Source: Smallanthus sonchifolius (lineage: Eukaryota; Streptophyta; Magnoliopsida; Asterales; Asteraceae). From it: 64,000 bases of DNA. Below are positions 1-10,382 of the stretch, one piece after another. Where the stretch lies: NCBI GenBank assembly GCA_023525975.1, contig CM042035.1, forward strand, positions 37,121,001 through 37,185,000. Direction: 5' to 3'. The notes under the pieces are model-generated. The model saw nothing but the letters and a program-made list of their open reading frames with translations, ran no database searches and had not been told where the DNA came from. Position 1 is the first letter of the stretch, and every line of letters begins with the position of its first letter. A program made the translations under genes and the position numbers.

Positions 1-128
1 GATCAAGTCTCGCCAGAAGACACGTGATGTCATTAGTTTAAAGGGAGTCTGTTAGGACATTCTTTGTAAACTGATGATTATCAGTGTTAGTGATAGATAG
101 AATTTGATGCTATAGTTAAGAGGGAGTT
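1..128 (+). other. 3' internal end of an upstream copia element with two polypurine tracts
   Basis: There is no ORF here. Two purine-rich runs, near 41-49 and 119-128, are each followed by TGT, as expected for polypurine tracts that prime plus-strand DNA next to a 3' LTR. The second directly abuts the LTR at 129. Sirevirus-type copia elements are known to carry several polypurine tracts before the 3' LTR. The stretch is therefore read as the end of another element that shares or abuts the LTR at 129. The rest of that element is outside the window. Confidence 0.55.
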
Positions 129-227
129 TGTAGAAGCATGTTTTGTAACTATAGATTAAATTCTATGTATCGGTGTACGTGGCTAGTACGTAGGAGGGTG
201 TTCCTGAGTACTTAGCCCGCACACCAG

Positions 228-352
228 TTTAGTCTTGCATACTTAGTAAGTACGCAAGGCTTTTGCCTTGCGTACTTGTCAAGTACGCATGACTAAACCA
301 TGCGTACGTAGTAAGTACGCAAGGCTTTTGCCTTGCGTACTTGTCAAGTACG
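228..352. repeat. Array of TTGCGTACTT/AAGTACGCAA palindromes in LTR U3
   Basis: Four imperfect palindromes follow one another. Each has arms close to TTGCGTACTT and AAGTACGCAA around a 2-4 base centre. Two neighbours are joined by AGGCTTTTGCCT, itself an inverted repeat, so longer hairpins are possible. The array ends about 20 bp before the TATA box. The same motif recurs in other parts of the SirA elements. Confidence 0.85.
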
Positions 353-371
353 CAGGTAGTGTTCTTTCACC

Positions 372-379
372 TATAAATA
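372..379 (+). promoter_or_regulatory. TATA box of copia LTR
   Basis: TATAAATA lies in the LTR about 20 bp after the palindrome array. The other SirA LTRs have the same arrangement at 22081-22088 and, on the minus strand, at 56437-56444. Transcription of the element would start about 30 bp downstream. Confidence 0.7.
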
Positions 380-665
380 GAAGACTTGTCTTCATTTGTA
401 GGTGGAACTTCTGGAACTAGGGTTAGAGGTGTCCGGGTCGGGAAGAGCTCTCCTGGCCCCTGGACCGTGAGCTTAGATAAGAGATGTGTGCTCCTTCGGT
501 ATGTAGTCTGTAATACGGGATGACTTCTATGTTATGGATTACGTGTCATTTCATTGTCTTTTGTCTTTGTTCGTGTTTTCTCTGTCTCGTTTCTTGGTTC
601 CCACACAAATCACATAACAGATCGTGTTATTTCCGCTGCGCGACGAGGCTCCCGGGACCTACAAG

Positions 666-677
666 TGGTATCAGAGC
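666..677 (+). other. Primer binding site, initiator Met-tRNA type
   Basis: TGGTATCAGAGC begins two bases after the LTR end. It is the standard site complementary to the 3' end of plant initiator methionine tRNA, used by most copia and many gypsy elements to start minus-strand DNA synthesis. Confidence 0.92.
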
Positions 678-1240
678 TCTTGCTCCTGATTTCGAGTGTT
701 GTGAGTGAGTTTGGAGAGTTTTTACAAGCAAAAAGAGGTATTTTTGTTGATTTTTGTGATAAAATAGGGGTAGCTCTTGAGCACTATTTTAGAAGCAAAA
801 ATCACTCACAAAACTGATTTTTGTTTTGTATTTGAGTGATTTGAGCATCAAAGGTTGGTTAGAAACACGTTTCTGACCCTTTGGCTCATTTGCATTGATC
901 ATTAGACGAATTTTTACCATCTCCAGCGAGTTTCAGGTGACCGGAAAAGTTTGGTGAAAGTTACTGAAAAGGTATCCTGCGTACTTATCATTTCTGGCAA
1001 AAAGTACAGTTTTGTGCGTACTTACTAAATACGTAAGACTTATCTCCTGCGTACTTATAAGTGCGCAAGATTGAACTTGTGCGAACTTAAGTTATATCCT
1101 GTGTACTTACATTTACTCCTGCGTACTTACAAGTACGCAAGAGGAAATCTAAATACGCAAGACTATTTCTCAAGTGCGCAAGGCCAAAACCAAGTGCGCA
1201 ACTGTGTCTGACTTTTCTGAAATTTGACTAAGTGTTCACT
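678..1240 (+). other. 5' leader of SirA-1 with more palindromes
   Basis: This is untranslated leader between the primer site and the gag start. From about 975 to 1200 it holds several degenerate copies of the motif found in the LTR (forms of TGCGTACTT and AAGTACGCA), some as half sites. No long ORF can be supported here. Confidence 0.6.
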
Positions 1241-4200
1241 ATGTCGAATCTTCAGAATCTTGGAAACCTGCTGAATTATGATAATGAGATCGGTACACCA
1301 CAGAAACCACCAAAGTTGCTGAACGTGAACGACTGATTTAATTGGAAAGCACGTTTCGAGGACTACATTTCTTATACCGACTCATCACTATGGATACCAA
1401 TCCTTGATGGATATAAGCATCCCACACACATCTATCTTGATGAAACCATGCCCAAACCTATCTCTAAGCTTTCTGACGAAGAAAAGAAAGCTTATGATCG
1501 TGAAAATAAGGCACCTGGTTCGATCACTATGGCATTAAATCGGGAATTGTTCCACAGTTTCCGAGGGTATGACAATTCTAAGGATCTCTGGAAAGCTTTA
1601 CAGAAGAGATTCGAAGGAAATAGTGACATCAAGAAGAGTAAGCGGGATCTTCTCAGGAAGCAGTATAAGTGCTTCAGATTATTTGAGAACGAATCTTTAG
1701 ATGACCTCATCTCTAGGTTCTATCATTTACAGACTGAGTTGAAGGCTTTTGAACTCAGGTATCCGGATGAAGAGATGGTGGAAAAGTTTTTGGATGCTTT
1801 ACCACCCAAATTTGAGATGTACACAACCCTGATGAGGGAAAATCCTAAATTCTATGAGCTGACAGTTGAAGAGGTAATAGGAATGGTTCAAGCTCATGAC
1901 ATGAACCTAAGAAGAAAGGAGAGCTCTGGAAGACCCCAGATACAAGACCCTTCTATGTATCATGGGACGACTTCTACATCCAAGTCATCGGGCTATGGAA
2001 TTGCCCTCTTCACTGGAAATCCTACTGAAGAAGACCACTCAGCTGGGTGTGGTGGTCATGCTTGCTATGCTTCAGGATCAGGGTTGGGGTCTCATCATCA
2101 AAATACCTCAAGAAATCCTCCTGCTACGTCTTCAGCTAACAACTCAGCTATAGCCAGAATAGCTGAAGATCATGTAGCACTATTCTTATCTTGCATGCTT
2201 GCATATGAAAATTTCATAGGTGGCAAGCTTACTGATCCAGAGACGATTGAAGAAGATTTTAATCAAGTGGATCCTGATGACATGGAGGACATGGATATTC
2301 AATGGAATATGGCCATGCTATTGAGGAGAGACAAACGTTTCCTAAACAGAACAGGAAGAAAGTTTATTGGTGGGCATCCTAATGCCAAGGTCGGGTTTGA
2401 CATATCCAAGGCCAAATGCTACAAGTGTCTGAACTATGGACACTTTGCTCGTGAGTGTCAGAAAGATAGAGCACCTGCCTCTGGTTTTACCCGACCCAGC
2501 CAAAGAAACAGCCATGGCCACAACAATCCAAACCACCACAATCAAAGCCAAAGTGGAACGTCCAATGCACTGGTAGCACAACAGGACGACATCTTTGACT
2601 GGGGTGTTCATCTTGAGGATGCCATCATCGCAAAAACCCATGTTGGTCTCATGGCTGAGATCATGGAGATGATGGAAGCAGAGAAAAGGGAAGCTTCTAT
2701 GGCTGACCTAGAAGAATCTAGAACTGCTGCTACAGAGGAGGTGAAGGAAGCTGAAGAAATGGAAGCTCCTGTAGCTTATGAAGAGGAATCGACCACTGCT
2801 GTTGCTCTCATGGCCATTGGAGAAGCAACAAGTTCATCGTTGGAGGTAGATTCTAACCCTTTCTCTGTTATTTCATGTTCTAAATGTCTAGGGCTAAAAC
2901 TTGAAAATTCTAGGCTCCAAGACAAAAATCGAACCCCTAAGTTTGGCAGCTCTAAACTATAAAGAAAATGAAAAACATTTTAAAGATTCTATTGAAACGT
3001 TAAAAAAAGGAAAAATCTGAATATTCTTTAAAAATAAGTGATCAACAGCTTCATTTAGATGTTGCATATAGGGGGTTAGAAAAACGGAACAATGAAATCA
3101 ACAAACTGCAAAATGAGATCTTGCAGTTAAAATGCACTAATGAGAAGTTGAAAAACTCTCGCTTTGTGGTGGAACACTACGAGTCTGTGGTGAGACAACT
3201 TAATGGGTTAGGTTTGGGTACTAATGCCATTCCTCCACCAGTGAGCGGGAAGTTTGTCAATAGCTTAATAGACATTGATCTCACTTGTCTAGATGAGTCC
3301 TCTGATAAGGATGATTCCCCTAAAAAGGATGAATCCTCAAGTAAGGCTAACTCCACATCTAGTGAGGAGTTTGTTACTGCATCTGAAGACGGGTCGGTTA
3401 ACTCTTGCCCTGAAGGAGTAGTATCTGAGGAGTTGTTGACTGAACAAAAGGTAAAGAAAAACGTTATCACTAATGGTGATAATTGCATTTTAACTGAACC
3501 CGATATTATTGAAACAAATGATAATCTAAAGGTAATGCTTTATGGGGGGGGTATAAAGGTCTTAACCAAGCAAAGAAATAAGCTTTTTCAGCTCATTATG
3601 GGCTTGGGTATAAAGAAAATTTGGAAAAATATTATACTCCCAAACACCAAACTGGTAAGGTTCAGACTAATGTTCATAAACCAACTCCTCCTTCTCATAA
3701 TGCTGAGTTATCTAAGGCTCGATCTAATGAGCCTTACAAGAGAACTTATGTAGACAAGAGGAACTGTTTTCACTGTGGCTTGGTTGGTCACATTTTTGTG
3801 AACTGTCTTTCTAAGAACCAAGGGAAACGGCCTGTTGTTTCACAACCAGCTGTTATCCCCAGGTCGCCACCAGTGAAACCATCTCCCAAACATCCATAGA
3901 AAAATGTGGTGAAACCACCAGTCAAACCGATGGTAAAGCCTAAGATCATATCTGAAGCTAAACCATCTGTTCCAAGAAAGGTAACGCAACCTGCTGTACC
4001 TCGTGTATCTACCTCTGGTAGTACACGTACTGGTGAGAAACCTGTGGCAAGACTCTCTAAGCCACAGAGGAGGAGACGGAACAAGAGGTTGAGAAAGCTT
4101 GAACAGCTGACTTTAGTTCAATCAGGTGAAGCTTCCACAAGTTCACCTGCTGTAATTGAACCAAAGTCTCCTGTTCCGGTTAAGAAACAGAAGAGATCCT

Positions 4201-4361
4201 GGACTGCCAATTCCAAAACTTCTCAATCTCCTAGTTCTATTTCTTCTAAAGATTCATCAATTTTGAACAGTCATCATGACTGTGAGTTAAAGGAAGTAGT
4301 TTATTTTGAAAAGGATGGACGACCCAAGACCACAATGGCTTGGGTCTCCAAATCTAACTAA
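1241..4361 (+). pseudogene. gag: Copia gag of SirA-1 (degenerate, two zinc knuckles)
   Basis: Gag forms the virus-like particle and binds element RNA. The likely start ATG is at 1241. A TGA at 1334 replaces a conserved Trp, and the frame then stays open to 2962. A first zinc knuckle (C-x2-C-x4-H-x4-C) lies at 2418-2459. After a stop or frame break near 2960-3060, a Ser/Glu-rich and coiled-coil-like part (3121-3540) follows. The frame shifts near a run of G at about 3545. A second zinc knuckle lies at 3765-3806, a stop is at 3897, and a Lys/Pro-rich tail runs to 4361. A long gag with a second, distant knuckle fits the Sirevirus lineage. The breaks make it non-functional. Confidence 0.85.
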
Positions 4362-4376
4362 TTCTTTTTGTGACTC

Positions 4377-5725
4377 GTGCAGGGACGTCCGAAGGGTACT
4401 ATCTCTAACCGCTGGTATGTAGATAGTGGATGTTCCAGGAACATGACAGGAAACATGGCCCTGCTTCAAGATGTTAAACCATTCAGAGGCGGCTATGTGA
4501 CCTTTTCCGGAGAAAAAAGGCGGCAGCAACACGTGTCAAGGCGTGGTTTCGAACGGTTGTGTCAGTTTTGACAATGTCAACTTCTGTGAGCAGCTGAAGC
4601 ATAACCTGTTGAGTGTCTCCCAAATGTGTGACAAGGAGTACTCGATGATGTTTGACAAGTCAGAATGCCTGATTCTCAAACCTGGTTTTGAAGTTCTGGA
4701 AGATTGGATCCTGATGAGAGCGCCAAGAACAAACGACACCTATCAGATCGATATGAGCGTGGCGACAACCACTTCATCAGTTCCTACCTGTTTGCTTTCT
4801 AAAGCGATAGAGCTCGACTCCATCTTGTGGCATAGGAAACTCGGACATATTTTGTATCTTAAAATGAATCATCTTGTCAGAAACGGTTTGGTAACCGGGG
4901 TTCCTAAGCTGAGGTTTACCGTTGCAGATGACTGTATGCCTTGTAAAAAGGGCAAACAGCAATGGAAGTCTCACAAGCCCAAGCTCCAAAACTCTATTGA
5001 TACCCCTTTGGAGCTATTACACATGGATCTGTTTGGCCCCATAAGTATCAGGAGTATTGGAGGTAAGTCGTTCTGTCTAGTAGTAACTGATGATTTCTCA
5101 CGTTTTTCTTGGGTGCATTTCTTAGGTACTAAAGATGAGACTGCTGATATTCTTCAATACTTGATCCTGAGCTTGGAATCTCTTTGCAAGCTGAAAGTTA
5201 GAAGAATTAGGAGGGACAACGGAACTGAGTTCAAGAATAATTTGATGCAGCTTTTCTGTCTCAAGAAAGGGATCCGTCATGAATTCAGCGCGCCGTACAC
5301 GCCTCGGCAGAATGGAGTTGCTGAATGGAAGAACAGAACACTGATTGAGACTGCAAGGACTATGCTGTCGGATGCAAAGCTTCCTGTCAGTTTCTTGGCA
5401 GAAGCCGTTAATACAGCTTGTCACGTCTTAAACAGAGTTCTGGTTGTGAAGAGGCACAACAAGACTTGTTACGAGTTGATCAATAATAGACTTCCCAATC
5501 TTGATTACCTAGTTCCTTTCGGTAGTCCTTGTTCCTTGTTTGCTACAGTACAAAGATCGCCAGTCTAAGTTTCACGCAAAAGCGGTGGAAGGCATCTTCT
5601 TAGGATACGTTGCCAACTCGCCTTGCAAGAGAGTGTACAACATAGGAACTCGTACTGTCGAGGAATGGTTTGAAGTGGATTGTAGTAAACACAACATTCC
5701 ACCCGAACCAACAGGTCCAGCTTAG
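4377..5725 (+). pseudogene. pol: Copia protease-integrase part of SirA-1 pol (degenerate)
   Basis: The aspartic protease motif WYVDSGCS begins at 4413. A frameshift near 4525-4550 leads into a 341-residue stretch with the pre-integrase zinc domain (LWHRKLGH near 4828) and the integrase core. The first catalytic Asp is in HMDLFGP, the second in RRDNGTEF and the Glu in NGVAEWKN, where Trp replaces the usual Arg. Another frameshift near 5550 leads to the FLGY region, and the frame ends at 5723. Order protease, integrase, then reverse transcriptase is diagnostic for Ty1/copia. Integrase would insert the DNA copy in the nucleus, but this copy is broken. Confidence 0.88.
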
Positions 5726-5796
5726 GGTTTTGATTATGATGCGCTATTCAAGTCATTCAATCTTCCTGATCTATCTGCAGTTGACGCCGCAAATGT

Positions 5797-7766
5797 TTGG
5801 GTGGCGGTGATGACTCCAGCTTCTCTACTCGTGCTACTGTACCAATTATAACTCCTGATTCCAATGTTGCATCTGCATCTGGAACTCATGACAGTGATGA
5901 CAGTGAAGATGTTCTTGTTGTTGGAGATGACGCTCAAGCCAATCCTAACACAACTGTAGGAAATGAAGCTCCAGCTGATCCAATTAACATTGAATCTTCT
6001 TCCTCTGGAACACAGGAAATGGGGGAGTTAAGCATGAATTTAGATCCAGAAATTCAGGAACCGATTGTACCGGAGACGAGAGTGCATAGGAATCATCCAA
6101 TCTACAACATTATTGGTGATCCTTATGCCGGTGTTCAGACTCGTCATCGAACCATCACTGAGAACACCAGTCTTTACACATAGATATTTGACACTGGTGT
6201 CATGGAAACATGTCTGCATGCTGCATTCGTGTCCCAGTTAGAGCCGAAGAATGTGAAGGAGGCTCTCACTGACAACTGTTGGATTGAGGCGATGCAAGAT
6301 GAACTGTCTCAATTCCAAAAGTTGCACGTGTGGGATTTGGTTGACTTGCCAAAGGGCTTTCAACCAATTGGAACCAGATGGGTGTTCAAATGCAAGACGG
6401 ATGATCGTCATGTTGTTGTGAAGAACAAAGCAAGATTGGTTGTTCAGAGTTTTTATTAGCAAGAGGGCTTGGATTACACGGAAGTATATGCCCCAGTTGC
6501 TAGAATTGAGGCCATTCGACTATTCTTGGCTTATGCCACATATGTCGGCTTTAAGGTCTATCAACTTGATGTGAAGAGTGCTTTTCTTTATGGTAAAGTT
6601 CATGAAGAGGTCTATGTCACTCAACCTCCCGGTTTTGAAGATCCGCATAATATTAATAAAGTGTAAAAGCTCGACAAAGCACTTTATGGTCTTCATCAAG
6701 CACCGCGGGCATGGTATGAGACTTTATCTAAGCATTTACTATCTTATGGTTTCGACCGTGGACAAATTGACTCGACCCTCTTCATTAGGAAAGCAGGAGG
6801 TGACATTCTTCTTGTAAAAGTATACGTCGACGGCATTATCTTTGGATCTACCAGTGAAGGGATGTTTAGGGAATTCGAGCAAGTGATGAAGTCCAAATTT
6901 GAAATGAGTAATATGAGTGAATTGTCGTTCTTCCTGGGTCTGCAAGTCAGTCAAAGAGAGGATGGCATTTATCTACATCAAACTAAGTATGTGAAGGACA
7001 TCTTGTCAAAATACAAGATGAATGATAGCAGTACTTATGGCACACCTATCCCAGTCAATCATGGTTTGCATCCTGACAAAGATGGAAAGGATGTAGATAG
7101 CAGATTGTATCATGGGATGATCGGATCACTTATGTATCTCACAGCCTCAAGACCTGATATAATGTTTCCTATGTGCTTGTGCTCAAGGTTTCAGTCTCAA
7201 CCGAAGGAGTCACATATGATAGTCGTGAAGAGAATTTTCAGATACCTGAAAAGAAACCCCGATTAGGTCTTTGGTACTCTAAGCAGCAGCCATTCGACTT
7301 CAAAGCCTACACTGATTCAGATTATGGCGGTTGTAACCTGGACAGAAAGTCAACTTCTGGTGGATGTCAATTCTTAGGAGACAGACTGGTCTCCTAGCAG
7401 TGTAAGAAGCAGTCAACGGTTTCTGTCTCAACTTGTGAAGCAGAAAACATTGCTGCAGCGAGCGGTTGTTCTCAGATACTGTGGATTCAACAGCAGTTGA
7501 GAGACTACGACTTAAACTTCACTGGAACTCCTCTATTCATTGACAACAATGCCACAATGTCCATCACAAATAACCCGGTGAAACATTCCAAAACTAAACA
7601 TATAGAGATTCGCCATCATTTCATCCGTGACTGTGCTGAAAAGCATTTAATTGAACTTGTAAAAGTTCACACGGATGACAATCTTGCTGACCTTTTCACA
7701 AAGGCATTTGATCGATCCTGTTTTGCGTATCTTGTTAACTTGATAGGAATATTCAATCCTGAGTGA
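5797..7766 (+). pseudogene. pol: Copia reverse transcriptase-RNase H of SirA-1 pol (degenerate)
   Basis: After a variable acidic linker (5797-6060) come the typical copia blocks: EAMQDEL, WDLVDLPKG, GTRWVFK, YAPVARIEAIR, DVKSAFLYG and KALYGLHQAPRAWY. The catalytic YVDD is changed to YVDG near 6822-6833, which alone should abolish activity. RNase H follows with YTDSDYGG and KTKHIEIRHHFIRD, ending FNPE at 7766. In-frame stops lie near 6181, 6459, 6664, 7264 and 7395. The same family occurs in nearly intact form at 62167-63914 on the minus strand. Confidence 0.9.
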
Positions 7767-7922
7767 AAATTAATTTTTCTTAATTCAATTCAATTCATGG
7801 AAGTTAAACTTTATTTCTTTTAAATTTTATGTATAGTTCCTTTAAGTTTCAAAATATTTTATAAAAACAAAAATAGAAAATGGAGAAAATTTCAAAGTTA
7901 ACTTGAGATAAGAGGAAATGAT
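7767..7922 (+). other. SirA-1 pol 3' flank up to the GyN insertion, with target duplication ATGAT
   Basis: This AT-rich non-coding sequence matches the region downstream of pol in SirA-2 (about 62166 to 62010 on the minus strand). At 7918-7922 lies ATGAT, which is repeated at 16476-16480 directly after GyN. Beyond that the match to SirA-2 resumes without a gap. This shows that GyN interrupted one continuous copia element. Confidence 0.9.
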
Positions 7923-9107
7923 TATCACACCCCAACCAATGGCGGAATCATCGGGGCGGGACATGTAAGACTGTTCATGAGCACAAGGTTGACTAGATTG
8001 TAATATATTAATTCCATTCCCATTCAAACAAACACGAAACAAATTCAAAGTACATAATGAAATACAATTTGTCTTTGATTTAATATTAACTAGGTCCAAA
8101 GCCTATGTGTAGCATGTCTTGATCAAACTCAAATGAAAGCACCTGAAACATGAATAAAATAAGGTCAACTAAAAAGTTGGTGAGTATAACACAAGTTTGT
8201 ACATAGATAGCATATAGTTTGTAAACCAAATCCTTTACATAACATGATAAATAAGGCATTTATGGGGAGCCGCTATTGTGTAACCAAGTACAATCAAACC
8301 TTAGTAACTAGTATGCAAATTGTGTTGTCGGTATCAATCACCTCCACTTGGGTGGGTTTGTCAGACTCAATAGATCTATCATTGAAAACCGTCGGCTTGT
8401 ATAGTTAATGATTGCACATAATAGCATACAAGAGGTTAGCACACCTAGCACTCGGGCATAAAGCTCAAATTGCACACATGAATGTAAATAGGATTTGTAC
8501 TTGTGTTGTTTGCGTAAATGTAAACATGTAAGTTGAATAGTGTTCATGTTTCACCCCAAAAATGTAAAAGAGTAAAAAGGGGGTTGTGAATACTCACTTG
8601 ATTCGAAGGCGTAGCTAACACAAGATACTAGCTAGCAATAAGATCCTTGCAAAGCACAATGTTAACCTAGAGTGTAATGTATATTACATTAATAGTGCAC
8701 AAAGTCTATGTCAAAGTTTAGGGTCGGATTGGAGGAGTGTATAAGGTTAGGGATTTGAACTTGAAATGTATTGCATAATATGAAAGATTTGAAATGGGTA
8801 TTTTTGGAACCTTTTGATTAATAAATAACTAAATAATTAAATAATTTATTATTTATCTAGTTATGAAGATAATGTAGACGTTATAGGAAATTAAGTATAA
8901 ATAAATAAATGTTTTTGTTTAAATATAAATTAAATTTTATAGGTTTAAATAAATAACTTTTATTTATTTTAGAATTAAAAACTTGATCTTTTCAGAGAAG
9001 TTAATATAATTTTTATAAAAACGATTATTTTTATTTGAAAAATTAATTTGGAATACTTATTGTTTTAAAAATATGAAATTAAATATTCTGTCAAAGTTTT
9101 CTCACAC

Positions 9108-9392
9108 ACACGACCGTGCCAGGGATAAGGCACGATCGTGCTAGGACCACGGGCGCGACCGCGTTGATCAAGGACGCGACCGTGTTGATCAAACAGATGA
9201 CATAGCAAGGCTGCTCACTAGGCACGACCGTGCCTGCGCCAGGCACGACCGTGTCTAGGGTTCGGATAGCACGACCAGGTCTAGCCAAGAGGCACGACTG
9301 GGTCAGAGGGCGAGGCACGACCGCGCTTGGAGTGGCGCGACCGTGTCTTCATGGAGCACGACCGCGCTAGAGGACTAGCGCGACCGTGTCTG
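9108..9392. repeat. Cluster of GGCACG-AC-CGTGCC palindromes (about 13 copies)
   Basis: Each unit has 6-bp arms, GGCACG or GGCGCG against CGTGCC or variants, around a central AC. Units are spaced 10-30 bp apart with unrelated spacers. The cluster is GC-rich in an AT-rich LTR and dense in CpG. A second cluster of six cleaner copies spaced about 20 bp lies at 9966-10096. Both recur in the partner LTR at 15212-15496 and 16076-16200. Confidence 0.85.
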
Positions 9393-9965
9393 GTCCAAAA
9401 CAGAGACGAATTGTCTAATTCTTATGATTTCAATGCTGGAAACCTTAGGGCTTTTATCCATTAGGTGATTACGAGTCTATTGGTATAGATTAATTGTATT
9501 TAAAACGTGTCCAAAGTATTATTCGATTAAATCATTTTTAAACGAAACTTAGATTCGGGTTTGCGTACATTTCGATATTGTAAGCCCAAATCAGATTAGG
9601 GCTTTTGATCTATAGTCTGAATAAATTGAGAAAAAGGATTCAATTACCAGGAAGGACAATAAATTGGTAGCGGACGAGTTCCGGCTATGACAGGCTTGGT
9701 CTCCGGCGTCTCCTGCAGCAGTTCCGACTGAACCAGTACTCTCGGGAGTCTCTGAGAGGATTGGTGGTGCAATGGATCGGGGAAGCTTCGTTCCAGAATA
9801 TAAGAATTTCGGTTCAAATGAAGGGAGGTTGATTTCTCTGAGGCTAATAGGATTTCTGGACTATTGGTTGTAAATGATAGTGTAATTGCTTAGTCAAGGG
9901 ATATTAAGTGGAAATCAGTTACGGGAAACCAACGATCGGGCGATTAAAGCTGCAGTTACGTTTTC

Positions 9966-10096
9966 TCAGACATGAGGCGCGACCGTGCCAACACAAGGCG
10001 CGACCGTGTCAGACTAGGCGCGACCGTGCCAACATGAGGCGCGACCGTGTCAGACGAGGCGCGACCGTGTCAACATGAGGCGCGACCGTGCCTACT
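9966..10096. repeat. Second palindrome cluster (six GGCGCGACCGTG units)
   Basis: Six copies of GGCGCGACCGTG followed by CC or TC are regularly spaced at about 20 bp. In the minus-strand orientation of the element they lie near the beginning of the LTR, in U3, and could serve as a regulatory array. Confidence 0.8.
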
Positions 10097-10371
10097 AGGG
10101 TTTCTGGTTATTTACAAAATCAGCCCTTGCAACTTCAGCTTTGACAGGATTAGCTTGGTTAGGATTTAACAGAACACCTAACGGGATTACTAACTGAGTT
10201 AACTCTAGGAGGTGTTACCATGTGATTTGAGTTCTAAAACTTTGAATTAAAATACGATCGGCTAACAATTTAATGAGGCGTAGGTTTGAATAAGTATAGG
10301 GTTTAATGTCGTATTGTTATTTTATTCATTACCATAAATTCAAACAAGGTCGGAAAATCAGGAATGTTACA

Positions 10372-10382
10372 GTTTCCCCATG
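10372..10382 (-). other. GyN polypurine tract
   Basis: On the minus strand the sequence CATGGGGAAAC directly precedes the 3' LTR. GyA has CATGGGGATAC at the same position (47704-47714). This is the expected priming site for plus-strand DNA synthesis. Confidence 0.75.

Larger units (their letters stand above)
129..663 (+). repeat. Copia LTR, 535 bp (Sirevirus-like, family different from the 3' LTR at 21794)
   Basis: The LTR begins TGTAGAAG after a purine tract and ends GGGACCTACA two bases before a Met-tRNA primer site. It holds a palindrome array at about 228-352 (arms TTGCGTACTT and AAGTACGCAA), a TATA box at 372-379 and a GC-richer R/U5 part. Its plan matches the SirA LTRs at 21794 and 56190, but the sequence outside the palindromes, the TATA box and the last ten bases does not match. 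It is thus not an obvious mate of the 3' LTR of the element that follows. Confidence 0.75.
7923..10371 (-). repeat. GyN 3' LTR, 2449 bp
   Basis: On the minus strand it begins TGTAACATTCC and ends GGGTGTGATA, the last bases being mutated from the TGACA seen in the other LTR. It contains two clusters of the GGCACGACCGTGCC-type palindrome (9108-9392 and 9966-10096). Short ORFs of about 70 codons inside it recur at the same place in the other LTR and are not genes. Confidence 0.93.

Noticed and set aside
228..352. Regularly spaced palindromic repeats that could suggest a CRISPR array
   Set aside because: Units are degenerate, spacers vary in length, the setting is a plant LTR with TATA box, and the same array recurs in other LTR copies.
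666..677. tRNA-like sequences at several places (666, 14011, 35936, 52164)
   Set aside because: They are short primer sites next to LTRs and not tRNA genes; no cloverleaf around them.
8338..8547. 69-codon frame repeated identically at 14442-14651
   Set aside because: LTR sequence duplicated in both LTRs; no domain, no start context.
9091..9318. 75-codon minus-strand frame, repeated at 15195-15422
   Set aside because: It lies in the LTR palindrome cluster. The second copy exists only because the LTR is duplicated. GC-rich repeats create open frames by chance.
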